From positions 1 to 19,394 of the forward strand of contig CAAGLV010000151.1 of assembly GCA_900770875.1 (NCBI GenBank): 19,394 nucleotides of DNA. Reading direction: 5' to 3'. The translations under genes and the position numbers were made by a program. Source of the stretch: Flavobacteriales bacterium. Lineage in GTDB: Bacteria; Bacteroidota; Bacteroidia; Flavobacteriales; Weeksellaceae. The notes beneath the pieces were generated by a model that was not told where the DNA came from, did no database searches, and saw only the letters and a program-made list of their open reading frames with translations. This document shows positions 1-5,601 of the stretch, one piece after another. The number at the start of each line of letters is the position of its first letter. Position 1 is the first letter of the stretch.

Positions 1-545
1 ATACGGATAAAAGATGCTTTAGCTTCTTCACCATTAACAGCTTGGTCTACTTTTAAGATCGCTCCTTCTTCAGCAGCTTCTAAAGATTTTAATGATCCGA
101 AACGTTGAGAGAAGTTATCAACATATTTTTGTACTTCTTCGTCAGATACGTTTACTTTATAGTTTTCAACTTCGATTTTAGATAAATCAACGTCGAATTC
201 TGGAGCTAATCCAATTTCAAAATCAAAAGATAATTCTTCAGCATTCCAATCGATAGCATCTTTAATTACAGGGATTGGATTACCTAAGATTGATAATTTT
301 TCTTCGTTGATATATTCAGAAACCGATTTTTGTAAGATTTCGTTTACTGTATCAAAAATAACTGCTTGCTCGTATTGTTTTTTAATAAAGCTCATTGGAA
401 CTTGACCTTTACGGAAACCTTTAACGTTAGCAGTTTTTCTGTATTGGTTTAATACGTTGTCTACTTTTTCTTGATAATCGTTTTTGTTAACAGCAATTGT
501 AATAACTGATGTTAAGTTGTCTGTTGTATTTCTAGTAATATTCAT
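1..545 (-). CDS. tig: Trigger factor, N-terminal part (cut by window edge)
   Basis: This gene encodes a ribosome-associated chaperone that binds nascent chains at the exit tunnel and has peptidyl-prolyl isomerase activity. About 181 residues are visible, starting at an ATG read leftward from 545. The trigger factor ribosome-binding signature GFRKGQVP lies at about residues 43-50, preceded by a Tyr-Arg-Lys helix, as the family expects. Bacteroidota trigger factors are roughly 440-450 residues, so more than half, including the C-terminal arm, lies off the left edge. A -7 element (TACATTTG, 565-572) stands 19 nt upstream of the ATG, so tig probably starts its own transcript. The accC terminator (695-726) separates it from the gene behind. 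Identification is firm from the N-terminal domain alone. Confidence 0.93.
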   Translation of the reverse strand, partial: MNITRNTTDNLTSVITIAVNKNDYQEKVDNVLNQYRKTANVKGFRKGQVPMSFIKKQYEQAVIFDTVNEILQKSVSEYINEEKLSILGNPIPVIKDAIDWNAEELSFDFEIGLAPEFDVDLSKIEVENYKVNVSDEEVQKYVDNFSQRFGSLKSLEAAEEGAILKVDQAVNGEEAKASFIR

Positions 546-564
546 CTACCTAAAATTTGGTTTG

Positions 565-572
565 CAAATGTA
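565..572 (-). promoter_or_regulatory. -7 promoter element of tig
   Basis: On the minus strand this reads TACATTTG, an exact match to the Bacteroidota TAnnTTTG element. It lies 19 nt upstream of the tig ATG in an AT-rich gap, implying a leader of only about a dozen nucleotides. I see no clear TTG -33 box at the usual distance. Confidence 0.6.
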
Positions 573-694
573 CAAATTTTATATTAATACTAAAGTTTTC
601 GTATTAAATTACAAAGGATTAATTGGTAATATTTTATGATTTTTTAGTTATTGATATGATTTAGCTATTGATTTTAATTTTTTCATTGCATAAA

Positions 695-726
695 AAAAGT
701 TCGATAACCTAGGTTACCGAACTTTT
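695..726 (-). terminator. Rho-independent terminator of accB-accC
   Basis: Read on the minus strand, the hairpin has arms AAGTTCG and CGAACTT, extended inward by GGTTA/TAACC after one A/C mismatch, and is followed by a run of T. It lies 22 nt downstream of the accC stop codon and upstream of the tig promoter, so it ends the accBC transcript. Confidence 0.85.
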
Positions 727-747
727 AAAAGTTATTGTGATAGATGA

Positions 748-2106
748 TTAATCCATTTCTGCGTATGAAGGATCTAATTTAAAATCTTCCATAAACTTTG
801 TTGTATAATTACCTGCAATAAAATCTGGATCGTCCATTAATTGTAAGTGGAACGGAATTGTTGTTTTAATTCCTTCGATGTAAAATTCACCTAATGCACG
901 TTTCATTTTTTGGATTGCTTCTTCACGAGTTTGTGCAGTCGTGATTAATTTAGCAATCATCGAATCGTAATTTGGTGGAATTGTATAACCTGCGTAAACG
1001 TGTGTATCTACACGAACACCATTTCCGCCAGGAATATTAATCGATGTAATTTTACCTGGAGAAGGGCGGAAGTCGTTGTAAGGATCTTCTGCATTGATAC
1101 GGCATTCGATAGAGTGCATTTGTGGATAATAGTTTTTTCCAGAAATAGCTTCTCCATCAGCTAACATAATTTGCTCGCGTACTAAATCGAATCCAGTTAC
1201 TTGTTCTGTAATTGGGTGTTCTACTTGGATACGTGTATTCATCTCCATAAAATAGAAATCGCCGTGTTTGTCAACTAAGAATTCGATTGTACCAACACCT
1301 TCGTATCCGATAAATTCTGCAGCTTTAACAGCAGCTTGTCCCATTTTTTCGCGTAATTCAGGAGTCATAATAGGAGATGGAGTTTCTTCTACTAATTTTT
1401 GATTACGACGTTGGATAGAACAGTCGCGCTCTGATAAATGGCAAGCTTTACCAAATTTATCACCAGCAACTTGTATTTCTACGTGGCGAGGTTCTTCGAT
1501 TAATTTTTCCATGTACATTCCGTCGTTTCCGAAAGCTGCAGCAGCTTCTTGACGAGCAGATTCCCATGCGTGTAATAAATCTTCTTCTTTCCAAACAGCA
1601 CGCATCCCTTTACCACCACCACCGGCAGTAGCTTTTAACATGACAGGAAATTTAATTTCTTTTGCAATTTTTAATGCTTGCTCGTAGCTATCTAAAAGTC
1701 CTTCAGATCCTGGTACAACAGGAACTCCGGCTTCTTTCATTGTAGCTTTTGCGTTGGCTTTATCTCCCATACGGTCGATATGCTCTGGCGAAGCACCGAT
1801 AAATTTGATTCCGTGTGTTTGACAGATTTTAGAGAATGTTGCGTTTTCTGATAAGAAACCGTAACCCGGGTGTATAGCATCGGCGTCTGTAATTTCTGCA
1901 GCAGCCATGATATGAGCCATTTTTAAGTATGAGTCTTTGCTTGGTGCAGGACCAATACAAACAGCTTCGTCTGCGAAACGAACGTGTAACGATGTTTCGT
2001 CTGCTTTAGAGTAAACAGCAACAGTTTTTATTCCCATTTCTTTTGCTGTACGAATTACTCGCATCGCAATTTCTCCTCTATTTGCTATTAATATCTTTTT
2101 GAACAT
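748..2106 (-). CDS. accC: Acetyl-CoA carboxylase, biotin carboxylase subunit
   Basis: This is the ATP-dependent carboxylation subunit of cytosolic acetyl-CoA carboxylase: it carboxylates biotin on AccB with bicarbonate, the first step toward malonyl-CoA and fatty acids. The 452 residues match the usual 445-455. The N-terminal biotin carboxylase domain opens with KILIANRGEIA. The ATP-grasp glycine loop with K158 and GGGGKGM is at about 158-168. The active-site segment EMNTRIQVEHP (288-298) supplies E288, N290, R292, Q294 and E296, numbered as in the E. coli enzyme. The gene follows accB by 17 nt and so is cotranscribed from the accB promoter; a strong terminator follows it. The carboxyltransferase genes accA and accD are not in the window. 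The downstream carboxylase domain is absent, so this is not a long pyruvate or propionyl-CoA carboxylase subunit. Confidence 0.97.
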   Translation of the reverse strand: MFKKILIANRGEIAMRVIRTAKEMGIKTVAVYSKADETSLHVRFADEAVCIGPAPSKDSYLKMAHIMAAAEITDADAIHPGYGFLSENATFSKICQTHGIKFIGASPEHIDRMGDKANAKATMKEAGVPVVPGSEGLLDSYEQALKIAKEIKFPVMLKATAGGGGKGMRAVWKEEDLLHAWESARQEAAAAFGNDGMYMEKLIEEPRHVEIQVAGDKFGKACHLSERDCSIQRRNQKLVEETPSPIMTPELREKMGQAAVKAAEFIGYEGVGTIEFLVDKHGDFYFMEMNTRIQVEHPITEQVTGFDLVREQIMLADGEAISGKNYYPQMHSIECRINAEDPYNDFRPSPGKITSINIPGGNGVRVDTHVYAGYTIPPNYDSMIAKLITTAQTREEAIQKMKRALGEFYIEGIKTTIPFHLQLMDDPDFIAGNYTTKFMEDFKLDPSYAEMD

Positions 2107-2123
2107 AGCTAAATATTATAAGA

Positions 2124-2606
2124 TTAAGATGGGTCTACTAAGAATAAAGGTTGATCGTATTCTACTGGAGTAGCATCGTCAACTAAGATTTTAACGATTT
2201 TACCAGAAACTTCAGATTCTATTTCGTTGAATAATTTCATTGCTTCTACGATACATAAAACTTTTCCTGGAGCAATTGTGTCTCCTACAGCAGCAAATGC
2301 ATCTTTACCAGGTCCTGATGCGCGGTAAAAAGTACCAATCATCGGAGATTTAACTGTAATGTAGTTACTGTTTTCTTCTGTAGCTGGTGTAGCGGCTGGT
2401 GTAGCAGGTGCAGCAGCTGGCGTAGCGATTGGTGCTACAGGAGCCTGTGCTTGTTGCGGTACGTAATAAGTTTGAGCAGCTGGTTGGTTAGAAACACTGT
2501 GTAAAGTTTTAATTTTAATTTCAATGTCTTCTTGTTTAATGCTAACTTCAGCAACTTCTGCCTTAGAGACAAATCTGATTAAATTTTGAATGTCTTTAAT
2601 ATCCAT
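2124..2606 (-). CDS. accB: Acetyl-CoA carboxylase biotin carboxyl carrier protein
   Basis: This is the carrier subunit that swings biotin between AccC and the carboxyltransferase AccAD. In its 160 residues an N-terminal helical part (1-36) is joined by a flexible Ala/Pro/Thr-rich linker (about 42-78, low complexity) to a biotinyl domain (about 82-158). The biotinylation motif EAMKL (121-125) carries target Lys K124. A thumb-like stretch (about residues 93-102) before the motif is typical of bacterial AccB. It is first in the accB-accC unit: the rpmF terminator and a TACCTTTG -7 element lie immediately upstream. In related flavobacteria, as I recall, fabH sits between rpmF and accB; here there is only a 126-nt gap. 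Confidence 0.96.
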   Translation of the reverse strand: MDIKDIQNLIRFVSKAEVAEVSIKQEDIEIKIKTLHSVSNQPAAQTYYVPQQAQAPVAPIATPAAAPATPAATPATEENSNYITVKSPMIGTFYRASGPGKDAFAAVGDTIAPGKVLCIVEAMKLFNEIESEVSGKIVKILVDDATPVEYDQPLFLVDPS

Positions 2607-2659
2607 AAAATGCGGTTTTTAAATTCGACTTTTATATTCGTCGTTTCATTTTCGAAAAC

Positions 2660-2667
2660 CAAAGGTA
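2660..2667 (-). promoter_or_regulatory. -7 promoter element of accB-accC
   Basis: Minus-strand TACCTTTG is an exact TAnnTTTG match. It sits 53 nt before the accB ATG and immediately after the T-tract of the rpmF terminator, which is where a new unit should begin. The leader would be about 47 nt. Confidence 0.55.
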
Positions 2668-2670
2668 TTA

Positions 2671-2712
2671 AAAAAAATAAAAAAGCTGCTTCTTTTATTA
2701 AGAAACAGCTTT
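2671..2712 (-). terminator. Rho-independent terminator of yceD-rpmF
   Basis: On the minus strand a 13-bp stem (AAAGCTGTTTCTT with AAGAAGCAGCTTT, one G-T wobble) closes a 5-nt loop and is followed by a long T-rich tract (2671-2681). It starts 21 nt after the rpmF stop, so it should insulate accB-accC from the ribosomal-protein transcript. Confidence 0.88.
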
Positions 2713-2732
2713 AAAATCTTTGTAAGACTATG

Positions 2733-2930
2733 TTATTCAGTAACTTCTTGTACTTTTTCTAATACTACTTTACCTTTGTAGTATAATTTTCCGTCAGACC
2801 AGTGAGCTCTGTGGTATAAGTGAGCTTCACCTGTAGTTTTATCGATTGCTAATTGTGGAGCCTCGATTTTGTAGTGTGTTCTACGTTTATCTCTTCTTGT
2901 TGACGACTGTCTTCTCTTAGGATGTGCCAT
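2733..2930 (-). CDS. rpmF: 50S ribosomal protein L32
   Basis: This is a small basic component of the large ribosomal subunit. The 65 residues begin MAHPKRRQSSTRRDKRRTHY, the typical Bacteroidota L32 N-terminus, followed by a GEAHLYHRAHW segment. No cysteine is present, so this is the zinc-free form, without the zinc ribbon found in many Gram-positive L32 proteins. The gene follows yceD by 46 nt with no intervening promoter motif. This is the widely conserved yceD-rpmF pair, in which an rRNA-accumulation factor is co-made with L32. A strong terminator follows. Confidence 0.97.
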   Translation of the reverse strand: MAHPKRRQSSTRRDKRRTHYKIEAPQLAIDKTTGEAHLYHRAHWSDGKLYYKGKVVLEKVQEVTE

Positions 2931-2976
2931 ATCTAACTACTTTTTTTTCTTTATTTCTATATTATTACTAAAAACC

Positions 2977-3549
2977 CTATGGTTTTAAATCTTTTAATTT
3001 TGCCCAACGCGGATCGATGTCGTTGTTATCGTCATCATCATCGTTATCGTCTTCTTCTTCGCTTGTGTTGATTTCGTCTAAATCATAAATGCTGTATTCG
3101 TCTAATAATTCAGCAATTTTAGGATCAACATTTCCAGCTAAAACTTCGGGATGAACTCGTTTTATTGGTAACGCAATCATTATTAATTCGTAAATAATTT
3201 GTGCGATGTTTAATTCGTATTCATCTCTTGGTATAATCCAAATTTCACTATCTGTATCGTCAAATTCGTCGCCAAATTTAACAATTAATTTTGCTTCATT
3301 CGATATTTTTTGATCAAATTTTTCTCCTGTTATATCGCAAGGAACTTCTATTGTTCCGTTGATGCGAAAAACTAATTCTAACATGGTTGATCTTTTTTCA
3401 AAATCTAGATCTACAGTTAGCTTTGGGTTTTCAAAATCTGTTTCAACTTCGAATAAATCAAAGAACGATTGTGATATTTCGTACGTATAATCTGTTACAC
3501 CAAATGGTAATCCAGAGAATACAATTGTATAATTTTTTAATTTATCCAT
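2977..3549 (-). CDS. yceD: YceD/DUF177 family protein (23S rRNA accumulation)
   Basis: This is a member of the DUF177 family; the E. coli and plant relatives are needed for 23S rRNA accumulation and large-subunit assembly. Its 190 residues show the family layout: an N-terminal beta-rich part, a central segment with TIEVPCDITGEKF (66-78) resembling the conserved Cys-containing core, and a C-terminal signature DPRWAKLKDL (179-188). Just before that signature lies a strongly acidic tract (164-179, mostly Asp and Glu) that could mimic nucleic acid or contact ribosomal proteins. Its position directly upstream of rpmF supports the call. A TATCTTTG -7 element lies 16 nt before the ATG, so this gene heads the unit. 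Confidence 0.85.
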   Translation of the reverse strand: MDKLKNYTIVFSGLPFGVTDYTYEISQSFFDLFEVETDFENPKLTVDLDFEKRSTMLELVFRINGTIEVPCDITGEKFDQKISNEAKLIVKFGDEFDDTDSEIWIIPRDEYELNIAQIIYELIMIALPIKRVHPEVLAGNVDPKIAELLDEYSIYDLDEINTSEEEDDNDDDDDNNDIDPRWAKLKDLKP

Positions 3550-3565
3550 ATCACGGAAAGGTTTG

Positions 3566-3573
3566 CAAAGATA
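3566..3573 (-). promoter_or_regulatory. -7 promoter element of yceD-rpmF
   Basis: Minus-strand TATCTTTG matches TAnnTTTG exactly and lies 16 nt before the yceD ATG. The 74-nt gap between pdxA and yceD shows no convincing hairpin, so some readthrough from pdxA is possible. Confidence 0.55.
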
Positions 3574-3623
3574 ATGTATTTTATTTAAAATATATAGCTC
3601 TTAATGGAGTTATTTTTTAAAAT

Positions 3624-4697
3624 TTATTCTTTATTATCTCCTTTTTCTAATTTTAAAGGGATATGCTGCAATACATTTTCTGTTAATTGCGCGTAATCTT
3701 GTCTGTTTTTGTAAATTTCTATTGCGAGATAAACGGCTTCTTTAAAGGATTCGTAATTAGCGATTCCTTTTCCGGCGATGTCGTATGCTACGCCATGGTC
3801 TGGTGATGTACGCACGTATTTTAATCCGGCTGTGTAATTAACACCTTCGTCGAAAGAGATGGTTTTAAATGGGATTAATCCTTGGTCGTGGTACATGGCT
3901 AGTACAGCGTCAAAAGCATCAAGATTTTGATCTGTAAAAAAGCTATCAGCAGAATAAGGTCCGTAAACTATTTTATTTTCTTTTTGACATCTTTCGATGG
4001 CTGGTAAAATAATTTCTTGTTCTTCGGAACCAAGTAATCCGTTATCGCCTGCGTGTGGATTTAATCCTAAAACAGCAATTTTTGGGCGTTGGATGGTATA
4101 ATCTTCAACTAAACTTTTGTGGATTTGTTGAATTTTATTGTAAACTGATTTTTTGTTGATTCCTTGTGTTATTTTGCTAATTGGTACGTGTTGTGTTACT
4201 AATCCAACTTTTATTTTTTCGGATACCATAAACATTAACGGGAATCCGCCCCAAACTTCGCCTAAATATTCGGTGTGTCCTGGGAAATGGAATTCTTCGG
4301 ATTGAATATTGTCTTTGTTGATTGGTGCTGTTACTAAAACATCTGTAAAGCTATCTTGTACCGATTGTGCTGCTGCTTTTAACGATTGAAAGGCGTGTTC
4401 GCCTGCCGATTTGGTTACTTTACCAAATTGTATGTCGATGGGATCTTTCCAAAGGTTTACTACGTTGATTTTTCCGTCCACAATTTGGCTTGCATCGTGT
4501 ATCCCTTGAAAGCTAATTTTATCTAAATTTAATTTATCTTTTTGATGAGATAATAGTTTAGTTGACCCAAAGATTACAGGTGTAAAAAGTTCTGTAATTT
4601 CGCGCTCGTGTAATGTTTTTAGAATAACTTCTATTCCGATTCCATTGTAATCTCCAATGGAAATGGCTACTCTTATTTTTTTATCTTTTTCAGACAT
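3624..4697 (-). CDS. pdxA: 4-hydroxythreonine-4-phosphate dehydrogenase
   Basis: This NAD-dependent enzyme of the DXP-dependent pyridoxal-phosphate pathway oxidises 4-phosphohydroxy-L-threonine; the decarboxylated product is used by PdxJ. At 357 residues it is slightly longer than E. coli PdxA (about 330). The divalent-metal histidines are present: H170 in VTQHVP, H215 in NPHAG and H270 in MYHDQG, each about four residues on from E. coli H166, H211 and H266. The substrate-binding FPGHTEYLGE segment is at 138-147 and the NAD-side TSPDHGVAYDIAGKG segment at 297-311. It is last in the lptD-ridA-(4-TM)-pdxA run, 10 nt after the preceding stop. pdxJ is not in the window. Confidence 0.96.
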   Translation of the reverse strand: MSEKDKKIRVAISIGDYNGIGIEVILKTLHEREITELFTPVIFGSTKLLSHQKDKLNLDKISFQGIHDASQIVDGKINVVNLWKDPIDIQFGKVTKSAGEHAFQSLKAAAQSVQDSFTDVLVTAPINKDNIQSEEFHFPGHTEYLGEVWGGFPLMFMVSEKIKVGLVTQHVPISKITQGINKKSVYNKIQQIHKSLVEDYTIQRPKIAVLGLNPHAGDNGLLGSEEQEIILPAIERCQKENKIVYGPYSADSFFTDQNLDAFDAVLAMYHDQGLIPFKTISFDEGVNYTAGLKYVRTSPDHGVAYDIAGKGIANYESFKEAVYLAIEIYKNRQDYAQLTENVLQHIPLKLEKGDNKE

Positions 4698-4707
4698 TTT
4701 TTATCTA

Positions 4708-5187
4708 TTAATAGGATTGAGAAGTTGGTTTTTTTCGTTTAAAGAACTTTTTATAGATGATATCGATAATTAAACCTCCGATCCACGAGAATGTAAATAA
4801 TACAGGGCATATTAAAATTTCGTACCATGTTGGATGGAATGGTGTAAATGTGATATCGCCTAATGCGACTAATAATAGGATAAAACCAATTAGCATGGCA
4901 TAGGCTTGTTTGGCTCTGCGTACTAAAATAGCTGTTACAACGCCTCCACAAAGGGCTGCGATTCCTGAGATTAATAACATTAAACCAAAAAAATCTAATC
5001 TATAATTTTTTCCGTCTCCTCTCGAAAAATATTTTAAGATATGTCTCCATTCAGGGAAAACTTCTTCGTCGGTCCAACCAAGTCGTTCGGCGTTTAAAGT
5101 GATTCCTAAATTGATAATAAGATATACAACGGCTAACCCTAATAGTACAGATATTGTATTTCTTAATATAGTTCTGTCTTTTAACAT
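4708..5187 (-). CDS. Four-helix membrane protein of unknown function
   Basis: I do not recognise a family. The 159-residue protein has four predicted membrane segments at about 10-31, 66-88, 95-111 and 122-145. A polar loop (about 32-64) containing Trp, Glu and Arg lies between the first two. The C-terminus is very basic (KKFFKRKK, 146-153), which would place both termini in the cytoplasm by the positive-inside rule. I see no catalytic motif, cysteine pair or metal site. It lies 18 nt after ridA and 10 nt before pdxA in the same direction, so it is almost certainly cotranscribed with them and with lptD. Codon use resembles its neighbours. It may be a lineage-restricted inner-membrane protein. 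Confidence 0.75.
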   Translation of the reverse strand: MLKDRTILRNTISVLLGLAVVYLIINLGITLNAERLGWTDEEVFPEWRHILKYFSRGDGKNYRLDFFGLMLLISGIAALCGGVVTAILVRRAKQAYAMLIGFILLLVALGDITFTPFHPTWYEILICPVLFTFSWIGGLIIDIIYKKFFKRKKPTSQSY

Positions 5188-5205
5188 ATTATTTTATTCT
5201 TTTGC

Positions 5206-5589
5206 TTATGCGATTGCAATAACCGAAATTTCTACATTTACGTCTCTTGGTAAACGAGCAACTTCTACACATTCGCGAGCAGGGAAATTAGTGTCGTTAA
5301 AGTAAGATGCGTATACTTCGTTTACGGCATTAAAATCGTTTAAGTCTTTTACAAAAATAGTTGTTTTTACAACGTTATCGATAGTTGTGTTGGCAGCTTC
5401 TAAGATAGCAATTACGTTTTTCATTACTTGATGAACTTCGTCTTTAATGCCAGAAGTGACTAATTCGTTTTTTTCTACATTAAAAGGAATTTGTCCAGAT
5501 GTGTAAACAAATCCGTTGTATTTAATGCCTTGCGAATATGGTCCGATTGCTTCTGGTGCTTTTGCTGTGTATATGATTTCTTTTTTCAT
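5206..5589 (-). CDS. ridA: RidA family 2-iminobutanoate/2-iminopropanoate deaminase
   Basis: This is a small cytosolic trimeric enzyme that hydrolyses reactive enamines and imines released by PLP-dependent dehydratases, protecting PLP enzymes from 2-aminoacrylate damage. The 127 residues match the family length. GPYSQG (16-21) and SGQIP (31-35) line the cleft; R105 in FPARECVEV binds the substrate carboxylate; E120 in VNVEISVIA completes the RidA signature at the C-terminus. These residues place it in the archetypal RidA subfamily, not in the Rid1-7 variants that lack the arginine. It lies 12 nt downstream of lptD and upstream of pdxA, so a PLP-biosynthesis gene and a PLP-enzyme-protecting gene appear to share a transcript. 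Confidence 0.95.
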   Translation of the reverse strand: MKKEIIYTAKAPEAIGPYSQGIKYNGFVYTSGQIPFNVEKNELVTSGIKDEVHQVMKNVIAILEAANTTIDNVVKTTIFVKDLNDFNAVNEVYASYFNDTNFPARECVEVARLPRDVNVEISVIAIA

Positions 5590-5601
5590 AAATGTTTTTA
5601 T

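Noticed and set aside
573..690. AT-rich gap between tig and accC checked for small genes or RNAs
   Set aside because: Nothing found beyond the tig promoter element and the accC terminator.
2373..2480. Short near-repeats in accB
   Set aside because: They encode the ordinary Ala/Pro/Thr linker of a biotin carrier protein; not a CRISPR or mobile repeat.
2671..2712. Strong hairpin considered as a possible small RNA or riboswitch in the accB leader
   Set aside because: Position just after the rpmF stop, simple stem-loop and trailing U-tract are fully explained by a terminator.
3387..3620. Plus-strand open frame of 77 codons antisense to yceD and its promoter
   Set aside because: It is antisense to a conserved gene and has no start context or family resemblance.
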